Positions 46,592 through 58,086 of a stretch of 64,000 nt of DNA are shown in pieces. The notes under the pieces are model-generated. The model was not told where the DNA came from and made no database searches. It saw only the letters and a list, made by a program, of their open reading frames with translations. Each line of letters opens with the position of its first letter. Within the stretch, counting starts at the first letter, position 1. The DNA is from Stereocaulon alpinum (taxonomy: Eukaryota > Ascomycota > Lecanoromycetes > Lecanorales > Stereocaulaceae). The stretch spans positions 124,001 through 188,000 of the forward strand of contig JAEUBA010000035.1 of NCBI GenBank assembly GCA_018257865.1, given 5' to 3'. Position numbers and translations under genes: made by a program.

Positions 46592-47545
46592 TCAAAACCA
46601 CTGTTCTCCTCGTGGTCTGGAATGGGGCTCCATCGATGTCAGTATTTTCCCAAAATACCAATTCGTGACAAGTTCCCACTTCTCAGGTAGCTCCACTCTC
46701 CGAGGTTGGACAAAGATCGCTTCTTCGAGCAATTGTGTGGGAGAAGGAATTTCCGAAGAGATCATGAGCTCGACTAAGAGATTCCTCAAATATTCCATAC
46801 CAGACAGTATCAGCCAAGCCTTATCATACTCATACTTTTGTTGTGAGGGTGACGCCTCCTCAGTGAACCACATCGCATTGATCTTCCAAGATGTTCGTAA
46901 GGACCGCATCATATTGAAACGATGCGGAAGTGTAGTATAAAAAAACAAGCAGAGGCTCACGGGATCGTTTGTATCGAAGGTATTACTCGCATAGAGTAGC
47001 CCGACAGTCTCAGAATAGATCCTCCGACAAATCTTCAACAGATTCAACAAGCCATCACAGTCATTACATTGACTGTGATCATGGAGCCCGTAGTACATAG
47101 TCGATCGGTGCTTCTCCATGCCCCAACATTCGTGCCAACTGCGACTTGTGTCCCATGGCTCGAGACCGATGAAATTCAATGGCTCGAAACACGTGACATG
47201 GCAAAGTCTCAGGGGCATGCGTGCGATGTGTAGGATGTTCCCCGCAACGACATAACCGAAGATGCTCTGCCTAATTTCGAAAGGTAGATTGCTAAGGAGG
47301 CGAGATTGTAGCTGCAGACTTGTTTGAAGAGTTTCAATTCTGACTCCGGGCATAGAGGATATGTTGAGACGGCGAGTACGCCTTTTTGGTAACAGTCGAG
47401 GGGTGCACTCATCTCTGGCTTTAGGAAGGTCTTCTTGCCTGAAAGTCAAGAGGTGGTGAAAAGCGGCGAGTCTCCAGACGAGCCGACGTACTAATATGAC
47501 ATATTTGCGTATGAATTGTGTAAGCCGGATTCCTGGGGTGGCCAA
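46592..47545 (-). CDS. DUF7730-type fungal protein, 5' end unresolved
   Basis: The minus-strand frame is open across 47545-46592. Conserved features are PRLLPKRRTRRL, then LLSNLPFEIRQSIFGYVVAG (the usual LPxEIRxxIY start of the domain), LLNLLKICRRIYSETVGLLY and SNTFDTND. Such proteins are very numerous in Pezizomycotina and have no known role; some resemble degenerate F-box proteins. No ATG lies in frame before 47353, although upstream residues are family-like. A short first exon upstream, spliced into this frame, is therefore likely. It converges on the broken metallopeptidase gene. Confidence 0.7.
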   Translation of the reverse strand: MATPGIRLTQFIRKYVILVRRLVWRLAAFHHLLTFRQEDLPKARDECTPRLLPKRRTRRLNISSMPGVRIETLQTSLQLQSRLLSNLPFEIRQSIFGYVVAGNILHIARMPLRLCHVTCFEPLNFIGLEPWDTSRSWHECWGMEKHRSTMYYGLHDHSQCNDCDGLLNLLKICRRIYSETVGLLYASNTFDTNDPVSLCLFFYTTLPHRFNMMRSLRTSWKINAMWFTEEASPSQQKYEYDKAWLILSGMEYLRNLLVELMISSEIPSPTQLLEEAIFVQPRRVELPEKWELVTNWYFGKILTSMEPHSRPRGEQWF

Positions 47546-49130
47546 GAACGACTGCGGCGCCGGCGCGGGCGTAGGTATCCTTCAAGCCAACAAAGGAACT
47601 CATAAACCCATAGAGGGAGCCAATTGGCCATTTCGGCTAAGATTGGCTCCTAAGAGAGTAGCACCAATATAGGCAGGTCAGTTGCCACAAGTAATGCAAC
47701 TTGTTGAATGTATCTCGAAGCTCCAAGAAGTCAGTGCGTGGTTCAGTCATCATTCAAGGTCCCTTCGAATCGAGACAGCGTGAAAGTAGTAAGCAACGCC
47801 AAACTCTCGATAAGTTCGTCCTAACGATGAGTCTGATCCAGTGTGGGAAGTCGCTCCTGCCCGTCTGCAGGCTGTAGTCATTATCTGTTCGCTAAGTCTT
47901 GTAGCAGATCCCTAGGCTCTGGACCTTCTGTTCTGTGTTGGTTGTCTTGTCGGAATACAGTGCTGCTCGGAGAAGTTGACATGTGAGGATGGATCGTAAT
48001 CAGGCAGCAGCTGGTTGCTGTGCCGTGTAATCTCCGCTCCCCTAATCTTTCTTAAGATATGCACCTCCACCAAAACCAGCCAGCCTCAACCACGCCGCTG
48101 CCTTTATTGGTATAAAGCCTGAGGATATGCATGTTCTGGACTTCGTCCTCAGCCAGCCACATCGCACCCCTGCAGATCCCGGTGTGATAGCTCACGAATC
48201 ATGCATCTCGCGACCGCATCACACCATCATTCCTGGACAGTTCAGGAATTCTCATTGTCAGCTCGCTTCAACTACCTCGGTGCCTCGCCTGTTCCGGTAA
48301 ATCATTCGTTACAATTCCGTCTACTAGCAGGCCAGAAGTACGTTCCCGTGCACTGTACTAAGTGGCATGACCAGATCTGCAGCTAGAGTGACCGTACTCT
48401 TCACGGGTGGGTCTGCCTTCTCTCAAGCTCGATTCCTGAAGACGGAAGGTCCTTAATTTAAACTTCAGTGTGATTTGCTTGTAGCAGCGCATGATGAATT
48501 GAGAGTGAGTGGTCGTGGTGGTCGTCGTTCAGCATCCCAGAGGATAACATGTTACATGACTCAGAGCTAACACAACGAAAAGATGGCTTCATTGCAATGA
48601 CAGACACTGTGAAGTTCATTCACTACGTATGATTCAATTCAGCCACCCACTGTTTGTTCGTGCCGAAATCAGCGACACTAGCAAGTGTCAACGTGTGCAG
48701 GCGGGGAATTGCAGAGAAGCTTGCATTAGTGCAATGCGTCGTTTCGACTGTTGGAATCCAGACCGCAACTTCCGTCCTCGGTCCTTCCCATACTTCCCTG
48801 AGTCAAGACCTCGACAATGTGTCGCCTTGGGAACGAGAGCATGCGTTTGAGCACGATCGATCGGCAAGGAGCAGGTAACCAAAAGACTGTTACTAGAGCA
48901 GCAGAGCAACAAATCAAGCAGCTCTTGAGTAAGGAAAGATGTAAAACACTCATAAGGCCCATAGATCAGCAGCATACAAATAGACAGAGTCAAATATCAG
49001 AAAATGTGGTTGGTCTGACTGAGTGGGGCTAACATACCCTATGATTACACTGTGTAAATGTCAGATAAGACCCCCGTGGGTATGCTATGCAAATGCGTAG
49101 TCAGACCATTCCCCCGGCATTAGATCGATG
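47546..49130. other. Intergenic, no gene supported
   Basis: About 1.6 kb between the 5' end of the DUF7730 gene and the 3' end of MRS2. ORFs on both strands here overlap each other and lack motifs. The missing first exon of the DUF7730 gene may lie at its left edge. Confidence 0.4.
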
Positions 49131-50883
49131 TCACCCGTACTTAGGCTCTTCCTTCACTACGGGCAAAGGGGCCACTGCCTCCCTGTGTTGCGCTCCATCG
49201 TTGCCACTCTCTCTCATCCTCTTTTCCCGCTCCAGTCTACTCTCCGCTGGCAGCGCAGCAGTGGGACTGACATCCCTCCAAGTTCCCCTACTCCTAGCCC
49301 CCTGCTCGCCCCACATGCTTACTCTTTGCACTTTACGGAGCTTCTTGAGACCGTAGGTGCATACTACTGCAGCGAAAATGGCACTCCAAGCTGTGACGCC
49401 AAGAAATCCGAGATCCGATTCTTCGATAAAGTTCTTCAGATTCATGCCGTACAGAGAGGCGACGAAGGCCCCGGAGCCAATTCCTAGGGTGCCAATGGAG
49501 AATTTGAGGTCCAGGAGCATGAGAGAGTTGCGATTGGCGTCGAGGATAGCTTTGACACTGGAAGTGTCAATAGGAGAGACTACTTCCACGGGATTGAAAA
49601 CTTACACTTCCTCCGTATTGCGGATGTTGCTGACGAGGTTGTCAGCTGCTTGGACGATCTCGTCCGCCACTTTGTGGTAAGATTCCAGCAGCATTTCGAC
49701 CTCCGTATGGTCGTCCTCTTCGCGGACTTTGCCCTGTGCGCGCTCAGAGAGGTACATAGCCACTAGATCGTCGTCTGCTTCGAGAAGATCGTCTATGGCG
49801 TCCCTCACAAGTCTAGCCTTCTGCTCGAACGTGCCCAGTTTCTTCGAGAAAATGAGTAGGTGTCGTAGTTTATCCCGGTCAATATCCTCTTCCAGCTCCT
49901 GTAAGACTCTCATAACGGGCTGAGCAACACCTTTATATTCATCCTCGAGCCCAGTTGTAACGCTGATCAGCACAGCCTCCATAGCGCGGAACTCATAAGG
50001 CAGCCCCCCTGCTTGCCGTGATCCTTCTCTCTGGCCGAGTTTGCCTTGCAGGTCATACATGAATTGCGATTGCGTGTAGGAGTCTGTGGTGCCGTATGCG
50101 TCAAGGACGAGAACGCAGTTATGTTTGATGAGAACCCGGAGATTGAGGAGGTTGATTAGGATGGCGGAAGGGCGGACGAGAATGTGCGGGAGAAGAGAGG
50201 AGTCGATTTTCCTAAGGTCGCGGGGCAGGAGGCCGTACTTAATGGCCAGTCAGTCAACTACTGATGGTATGGATGGTATAGAGTATGCGTACCTTTGCAA
50301 TAAGCTCCGACTTTTTGAATTCTCCATCCATGAGCGTGACATTACCGCTTGCGTCGAACTCGGTACACCGTAGCTTCAACTCATTGCCCGCTTTACCAGT
50401 CTTGTTTCGCGCGAAATTCGAGCCACCGAGTTCGTCGAGAAAACTCGGTAGCGGTGGCAGGCCTGTTGGCGTCAAGGGCCCTTTTTGCTTCTGCTCTCTC
50501 TGCTTCCATAGCCTTCCCAGTAGCGGCCGAGTATCTGTGGAGCCATGTCTGCAGGTAGGTATAAGACTAGGAGACGACAGCTTTCCAGGCTGTTGCGCGT
50601 TTTTATGCGTGGAGAGACTTGGAGGTACAATTTTGGCGGCCGGTCTTAGAAAGTCAAGATTGAGTAGTGAAGATTGGACGTTGGCTTCATGACGGGGTGT
50701 AGTGGTCAAACACCTTGCGTTGGTCGAAAACGCTTGTCTCCTCCGTGCACTTGGATTAGAAGCTCGGGGTTGAAGGGTTTGACTCGACGGAGTGAAAAAG
50801 CAGACCTGCTCAGACTGAAGTCGTAGAAAGCGGAGCAGAGCTGCAGATGGTGCAGACACGGTGAGCCTAGCACCTGATCGCAT
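49131..50883 (-). CDS. MRS2: Mitochondrial magnesium channel of the MRS2/LPE10 family, 549 aa
   Basis: Minus-strand exons 50883-50293, 50237-49606 and 49557-49131; introns 55 and 48 bp, phases agreeing. It starts MRSGARLTVS with an Arg/Ser-rich, acid-poor N terminus typical of matrix targeting. The CorA-like domain includes LLPRDLRKIDSS, LPYEFRAMEAVLISV and KAILDANRNSLMLLDLKFS. Two hydrophobic helices follow, the first ending in YGMN (about 444-447), the signature that forms the pore mouth. The C-terminal tail is basic. It mediates Mg2+ entry across the inner mitochondrial membrane. Confidence 0.94.
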
Positions 50884-51230
50884 ATCCTTTACACACCAAA
50901 AGTGCAGGGTCTTGCTGCTACAAGGGTATCGAGGGTATGATGAACGCAAATGTCAAATCTTGTTCCCGAGAAAATCTGTGCCAAGCCGCGGAACATGAAG
51001 TCAGGTGACCGACATGGCCTAGAGTATGGTCTTCTACATTTCTACAAATTTGGCAGTAGCAGCGAGCCTCTGTATGGTATGATAGGTTTCCCTAACTCAG
51101 AAATCTGACGCCATACACCTTCGCTCAAAGACTGCTAGACGACTTCAAGCTTTACGACTCGACAGCTTTTAGAGCCATATGGTACTAATGACCCAATAAC
51201 CGCTACCATTTCCAGATTCATAGCCTTTGT
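50884..51230. other. Intergenic between WASP 3' end and MRS2 5' end
   Basis: About 350 bases carrying the MRS2 promoter. No distinct site was identified. Confidence 0.4.
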
Positions 51231-53301
51231 CTACCTTCGTTTTGGTGGCTCGTCCCAATCGTCGTCGTCGTCGTCTTCGTCATCTTTACAGAGGTCTGTC
51301 AGCTGGAATAAGCCTGCGTAAAGGGTTGCCAAAAACTTACCGCTTGCGCTAACTTTCTTGTTGCGCTGACTCAACGCTGCAGCTAGAGCGTCACCCAACC
51401 CGCCTCCACCGGACGCAGCTGGTGGAGCTCCGCCTCCTAATGGAGCACTGGGTGCCGCTCCCGGGACTGCAGCAGCACTACGATCACGTTTCTCCTGGGA
51501 GCTTACGCGTTTGAGTCGGCCACCTCCAATACCTCCGCTGCCTCTTATGGAAGCCAGTAAATCCTCCTTCCCTCCTGTAGGCTTCGGTAGTGGCGGAGCA
51601 GCAGCAGATTGGCGACCCGGTGGCAAAGGTGGAGGTGGGGGGCCGCTGCCTGAGGGCAGTGGTGGAGGTGGAGGAGCGCCAGAAGAGGGCGGCAGTGGGG
51701 GAGGGGGTGGTGCTCCTCCCGACGGCAATGACGGAGGTGGAGGAGGTCCAGACACTGTAGGTGCACTGGGTACTGGTCTGGGTACATTTGGGAGTGGAGG
51801 CGGAGGTGGCGTAGCAACGGCGTTCCGCTGAGGTGGTAGCGGCGGCGGAGGTGGACCTGAAACTGGACCTTGCACATTCGGAGTCTTTGGGGGAAGTGGA
51901 GGTGGTGCGGCTGTAGCTGGAGGTACGGAATGTCCCTGACTGGGCTGTATCGGTGCGCGCGCAGGCGCAAGAGGGGCATGACTTGGCGGTGGTGGAGGTG
52001 CCCCCGAAGACCTTCGGTCTGCCTGGAAAGGAGGTGGCACGCCGAATTTAGGTTTGATCTCTTCTTCCTCCATTGGTGTTTTGGGTGGCCGAGGAGGTGC
52101 GGGGGGACCAGGATTTGCAACATTCGAAGTCGCTCGAGGCCGCTTTGGAAGGCTGGGAATCGGGAAATTGGCAAGTTTTCCAGCATCTGCAATTGGAGGC
52201 GGTACTCTGAACTGGAACCCTGTTCGCGGAGGTGAAGGTGTTCTTTCAGGAGACTGTGGTGGTGATGGTGATTTCCGCTGTGAGACAAAGCTAGCAGTAT
52301 CCTGACGGCTTCTACGTGGCTGTGGTGGTGCTGGAGCAGGACCTCGTTTAGAAGCGACGGTACCGCCAGTATGCTGGGGACTGATCGATTCTAATCTCCC
52401 TGTAGGTGCTCCTGGCGGAGGAGGTGGAGGAGCCTTGACTCGCCGGTTGTCGCTGGCGCCGTTGGCAGCACCGTCGGTTACTGCCATGATTGGATCCCCG
52501 CTTGCCTTCCTTTGCTCTATATAGTCCTTAATAAAATCCGAGTTTTCCTCTATCTGGTCTTCTGTAATGCCCATTTCCAATAGCTCGCCTAATATCCCCC
52601 TCCAAGATGGATCCACAGTATCCAACGAAGCCGCTCTGTCACGCTTTGGGCTGGTTGATCCGAGCTCACTGATTTGACGAGGAGGAATGACAGACTGCGA
52701 TTGTGGTGGTGGTGGAGGGTTGTGTGGGGCCGAAGACGACCTCTGGCCATGTAGCAGATTCCCGAGGCCAAAACGGTGATGCGATTTTCCATTTGCAAGA
52801 CCTCCTGCTATTGGCTGTAGCCCTGGTCCTGTACCTTGAAATGGGGTTGCTCTGGTGGCTTTGCTTGCATTCTTCTCTCTGTCGTCAATCTTCTTCTTGA
52901 ATTGTTTCGCTTCTTTTTCGTCCACGAAAGATAGACCTGCAAGGCAGTCTTCGAGCTCGAACGAGTGGAAAAACGTCCGGTCTTGGTTGTAATAGAACGG
53001 GTCGTAGATCTCTTGGTCCCATATCACGCCGCGATTGGAGTCCTGAAGACTGATCAGTGTGAATGGAGATAGGGCCAATGGAGAAGCGTACGGATATGTC
53101 CACCATTTTAATCCAGTAGGTGTTACCCACTAAATCGTTCGCTAGTACAGCGGCGCCTTGAAGCCCTGTGTATACCCATTTCTGCTTGTTCGGGTAGGCT
53201 ACATAAAGCCTCGCAACAGCCACCGCCTGGATCTTATTGGCGGACTTTGGTATCGTCCGCTTGACAGTTTCCTTATCATGGTCTGAGAGAACAGAAGGCA
53301 T
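51231..53301 (-). CDS. LAS17: WASP/Las17 actin nucleation-promoting protein, 654 aa
   Basis: Minus-strand exons 53301-53092, 53042-51341 and 51283-51231; introns 49 and 57 bp. An N-terminal WH1/EVH1 domain (ARLYVAYPNKQKWVYTGLQG, then RGVIWDQEIYDPFYYNQDRT) is followed by a long region of poly-Pro runs, a WH2 motif (KEDLLASIRGSGGIGG, about 560) with a basic linker (RLKRVSSQEKRD), and a short acidic tail containing the Trp needed for Arp2/3 activation (DDDDDDWDEPPKRR). The protein links endocytic patches to Arp2/3. The last intron would read through in frame, but splicing joins the acidic tail cleanly. Confidence 0.93.
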
Positions 53302-54427
53302 CTTCCAGTCATGAGGCTTTCCAGCCCCGCCTAGTCATCGGAAACAATGGATTGGGGTTGCTGCTGCGGGTTACGATATGGAAAGCGGGTCGGACAAGGT
53401 GAGATTGGAGAAAGACCAAGCTTCTTTATACGTAACGGATGTTTGGCGATGTGGTAGAGACAGCTTCACTGGAGACGAAAGAGTGACAATTGTGTACGAA
53501 GTGCACTGGCGTTATTGCTCTAACTATGGAGTACAGTAAGAATAGCATCCTCCTAGCGGCCAATGCCAAGAAGACAAAAATGTGCCCCAACCTCACTCCT
53601 CACCGGGTTTAGAGTGAGCGCCGCTTTATTCTCGCGCGACGCGGGTGACCGTCGCGCGCGCCCGTGCTCATAGGTGATCCTGGGTGACTGCGCCACGTTG
53701 GAGATAAGGAAATTGCTGCCTGATTATTATGTTTGTCAGGAAATATTACGTGTCTCGCCCACTGTCCAAGGTGGGCGGTTGATTACTACTCAAGCTGATG
53801 GCCTGGTTGAGATTCAGGCTTTCGGACGCGGTGTCACCATGGAAAAGCGGCGACAATGTGTGATATTTCGGCTAGTGCAGCCCTATAAGGAGCCCTGTAG
53901 GGAAAGATTTCCCTAGAGGCGTGTAAATAAGCAGGACTCAGTCCCCCATTGAATAGACAGCAATCCCGCCCTAGAAATTTTGTCTTTCTTATTACTCTCA
54001 ACTTCTTTTTTATTTGTTCTCTACTTATTTACTTTGGCCTATAGATTTATTCTTTCCGATCTAACTGTCTTTTTCTAGCTCTAGTCGGCCTTACTTGTTT
54101 ATTTGATTACCTATTTCTCTTCTATAATTCTTATTATTTAAGCTCGATTGAAGCTTGATTTTAACTAAGAATATATCAAAGGCTGCGACGGTCTCGATCT
54201 CTTATAAGCCCTTCAACTCGACGACTTCTCTTTAACGACGCGTATTTTCCCCTTAGCCTATTAGATTATTACTTTTCAACTCTAGTTCCTCTTTACTCTC
54301 AAATCGCTTAATTTTCCAGAGTCTTATCTTATTTCTCAACATTTCCTGGTATATTACTGCTGGCCTTCCCATATTCGTTACACCAGCGTTATAGTCTGCC
54401 TTAGCTTTTATATACGGGCTGTCGGTT
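53302..54427. other. Intergenic including a RIP-like TpA-rich stretch
   Basis: 53610-53660 is GC-rich (CGCGCGAC-type). From about 53930 to 54430 the base use changes: many TA and TTA/TAT words, few CA, and many stops in most frames, unlike all neighbouring DNA. This is what repeat-induced point mutation leaves in a former repeat. The ORF at 53674-53916 lies just before it and may be part of the same dead element. Confidence 0.55.
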
Positions 54428-55232
54428 ATGATAGCCATAACCACAATAGAGGCGCCAGCGAAATGGATTCGACCTAAGGCTGTTGCATGGGCGCCGCAGG
54501 ACCAATCGAATAAATACCTCACAGGCACCAGAACAATTGCACAGCTCGTTGACCAGCATTGGGAACTGCTCGCTGCTGGTCTTGATATACGAGAATTTCG
54601 AGGTGACCCTTCCCGCGGAGACAAGCACACGCGCCGTCTCCACCATCACCTCGAGCTGCGCAAGCTTCGAACTGACACGCAGCTGCACTGGTTGCGGCGG
54701 GGCCTAGCACTGATCAGGAATCTCCGTGACTTCGAAGAATATTTGGAAGAGCATGGCTACCGTCTCTCAGAAGGTTTGAATCAACGGCTGCGTCAAGCCT
54801 ATCTGGTGAATATCTACGCTACTGGCTTCAGCACACCCTCCGACTTGGACATGGCCTGTATGAAGAAGGCTTTCAAGGAAGATATCCGTTACACTGGTCG
54901 CTGGATGATCTTTCTTGCACCTGGGGCTTGGTGCCCTCCTTGTGTGTGGCGAAGCCATCTCGAGACTCGTGTGAGTAAGACCTGGGATCGCCCGGTTCTA
55001 TCGCTAACCCTAAATACTATATGCTAGGTATTAGACGTCGGGGCACAACAACGGGGATCTTGCTTGCCTAGCCAAGGGAATGGAGCAGTGTCATACAATA
55101 GATGTTCGGGCTCTCTATGGCATCTTCAATACAGCTGTGGCAGATATGAAACATCATTATCGTGTAAGGGATTATGTTAATAAATTAGAACTTATTGCGA
55201 GAATTCCAAGAACCGCTAGCGGTCTGCGATAG
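54428..55232 (+). CDS. Orphan protein, 246 aa
   Basis: Exons 54428-54970 and 55035-55232; intron 64 bp (GTGAGT donor, ATTAG acceptor), phase 0. Beyond the join the frame gives GHNNGDLACLAKGMEQC and DVRALYGIFNTAVADM, which looks coding, and stops at TAG. The N-terminal half is charged and helical (DFEEYLEEHGYRLSEGL). I recognise no domain. The first codons lie at the edge of the TpA-rich stretch, so the true start may be elsewhere or the gene may be truncated. Confidence 0.45.
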
Positions 55233-55617
55233 AGGTCTCTTAACGAATTGAAGCGGAAACCAGACATAGGAACGAGGGCAATGCAGAGAATGGGACAAAC
55301 ATCCTTCCTGATTTCCCTCGGTATATAAGCTTCGCCCAAATGTGGTAACTAGAGTGATTGGGCCTCAAGGAAATGACCACAGATGGCGGCATTTTAGCTG
55401 ATACCATAGGCATGAGACGGCGATGGCAAGGGAAGTGACGGTTGATATGAGCAAGCAAACAAAGTCAGACGGCCAACTAAAACCGAGGGTTTAACCAAGA
55501 CATAGCAGCTCTCCCAAAGCAAGCAGTAATATAGGAAATTAAAATATCGTACCTATAAAGGATCCTACGTTTCTCGTCTGCTTCTCTTCTCGCTTAAGCT
55601 GCCCTAGAGCCATCTAG
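55233..55617. other. Intergenic, no gene supported
   Basis: About 385 bases between the orphan gene and the 3' end of the HeLo-like pseudokinase gene. Nothing recognisable. Confidence 0.35.
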
Positions 55618-57482
55618 TTAGATCTTTATATTGTCCAAGGATTCCAACACACCCTGAATGTAGCCCAAGCCAACTCTTTCCTCTTTCTGGTCTTCATTCA
55701 CTATAATGGTCACATCTGTCTCAACCTGTCCCCATTTAAGAACAGCCTCAACCAACCCTCCCTCGACTGCACCTAGGCATCTCAGAACCACTTCGCAAAA
55801 TCTCTCACCCATAACATTAGGCAGTTCCTGTGCAGCTAAACCCTCGTACAACTTCTTCAACTCTTCTCCCGCCTTAGATTTCCGCTCTTTCATGCGCCTG
55901 AAGATTGCTTTTCCTCCGCCAAGAACTGCCTCATCAATCATGAAGTCATTGAAACCATTCCAGATGACGAATGAACGCCATAATCCAATCTCGAGGAGAA
56001 TTACGCCGATGGAATAGATATCGTGGGCCATAGTGTATTTATTTGTGGGTTGTCCCTGCCGCGATGGGTGGCTGTAAAGATCTTGTTCCCAATTGGTATT
56101 TTCGCGGAGACTGCTATATGTGTCTGGCGTTTCTTGCCGGGCTTGACCAAATCCAGTCAAGAATGGAATACCCAAGGGCGCTGTTTTGAGGGAATTTGAC
56201 CCTCTCCCTTGGCGAGAACCGTCAGAATCTATCTTCCTAAGTAGGAGAATAGCTTCTGGTTGAATTGCCTTGTGCACAAGACTCGCCATATGAGTGTAAA
56301 GGGCGGCAGTGGCAATTTGTTTACATAGCTGAACTCTGGAGGTAGTGGAAGGTTCTATTTGTGGATCAGGATCGAGTAGTAGATCCCTCAAAGTTCTCGG
56401 CGACCCCACTCCAGGAGGAAATTTCAGTATCGTTTGGAATTGCCGCAGGTTTGGCCGATGAACGTAACCCTCGCAACACAAGACGTGCATAGTACAAGGA
56501 TCAGCTGCAGCAAGTATCTCTGCTGAGTAGTGGACAATAGAATTGAGATATTCAATATCGTCCGTTCGGGTATATTTTCGATACTCGACGACGAAATCAT
56601 TTCGAGGAGCATTGGCGTCTGGAGCTCTGAGACGAGATAGTGGAACGTCGCAGAGTTGGTCATCCGGGACTGGAAGGGACTGGAGGAGGAGCTTGTTGCT
56701 CTTGGATTTGATGTTATCCATCGCTTTAGTGAGATTGGCTCCTAGACTTTGAGCTCGTGAGGCGGGAAGAGCTCTGGGGATAGTCTCCACCGAGAGAGGC
56801 GCGGCTTCTCGAAACCCAAAACCTGTACAGTGCAGCAACTGGATCAATTCCATAAATCTTCGCTGCCATATCTCCATCTCTAGAACCAAAACTTCCACAG
56901 CACTCTTGACTTTCAATGCCCACGCTCCGGGTCTTACTTTGAGGTCTGGGCCTCTGGCCAAGCTGAAGACTTCGGAAACATCTCGATAGTTTTTGACTAG
57001 CTGCCTGATGACATCAACCAGACTTTCTTGGATAAGTACGGTGAAGTCTTGGGAGCGGGTTTTAACAAAGTAGAGATCGGCTTCTATTTGAATCAATTGT
57101 ATCAGGAGGACGGATTGCTGAAGATCGATCTGCTTCGTTGAATCTCGAAAATCCTTGTAAAGTTCAGAGACTTTTCCCGTCAGTTGAATCGCAATCTAAA
57201 AGATTTTAGTTAAAGTCCTTCATGTTCTGGAGATTCATGCTAAATGAAAGCAGTCCGAAAATTGTAGCAAAACACTCGGTCAACTCTTTAGTACCACCGC
57301 TCCCCACTGACGTCTCACAAGAGATGGGCTCTTTAATTGCGTTTGTTGGAAACTCGCTAGCAACAGAGACATATTTTCATGATTGTTCAAAAGCATTGAG
57401 TTTCCCGACATACCTGAACGAGACCGGGAAGCGCAGCAGCTACTCCCGCAACGCCCAAAGCTCTGTCAATGGACGTCGACAT
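55618..57482 (-). CDS. HeLo-like domain plus pseudokinase protein, 548 aa
   Basis: Minus-strand exons 57482-57414 and 57195-55618; intron 218 bp, phase 0. The N terminus MSTSIDRALGVAGVAAALPG, continuing into IAIQLTGKVSELYKDF, has the hydrophobic first helix and helical bundle pattern of fungal HeLo-type membrane-acting domains. From about 215 on there is a kinase fold: LCKQIATAALYTHM (helix E), catalytic loop VHKAIQPEAILLL (HRD has become HKA and the metal-binding Asn is Ala, about 330), GFG in place of DFG (about 369), then DIYSIGVILLEIG with the structural Asp kept. Catalysis is therefore unlikely. HeLo-kinase proteins are known in fungi; the cell-death role is inferred. Confidence 0.78.
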
Positions 57483-58086
57483 ATTTAGGACGGAAAAGGA
57501 TCGCTTGAAATTCAAACAAGGAAAAGGATTTCGGAAATAACAGTTGTAACTCGTGAGTCTTAGAGATTATCTATTCACTGGAAATATATATTGTGATGAC
57601 AATGTAAGGCCTTTGTGATCATAACCAAATGTGCCCCGAGGCCACCAAGCCTTGCAGGGCGGAGGCTTCCGTGGCTTGCATTAACTAAGAACCGCCTGTG
57701 GCTGTGGCGGTGCAATCAATCGACGGCACAGCCCAGCTCGAGGTCATGTCGCGTTTCAGCTGATGCAGCATCCCGGGCATGCCGAGGTTTATTCATATTT
57801 TTGGAAGTCCAGGGTGTCCAATGTGAACTCGAACGTACAACGCCCTACCGCCTTGGAAGACTCCACTTTTGTGCTGGGAATACGAAGCCGATAAGGCTGT
57901 AGAAGCCGTCTTCCCTTACTATCAGGCTTTCAGCTGTCACCTACTGTACAAATATGCTGACTCGAGATACTTCAAATGCGAAATGGCGCTGACACTTGAA
58001 TGACTCGTCCATATCGTTGTGCCAGCTACATATCTCTCCTCTTACCACCTTAAATCTTCAACACTCGAGAATACAGTCCCGCTATC
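57483..58086. promoter_or_regulatory. Shared divergent promoter of the HeLo-pseudokinase and kinase-ankyrin genes
   Basis: 604 bases lie between the two divergent start codons. Short ORFs inside look like chance. No defined transcription-factor site was recognised. The arrangement allows co-regulation. Confidence 0.5.

Noticed and set aside
53674..53916. 80-codon ORF as a gene
   Set aside because: It borders the TpA-rich tract, has no start supported by leader or splice sites, and may belong to a dead element.
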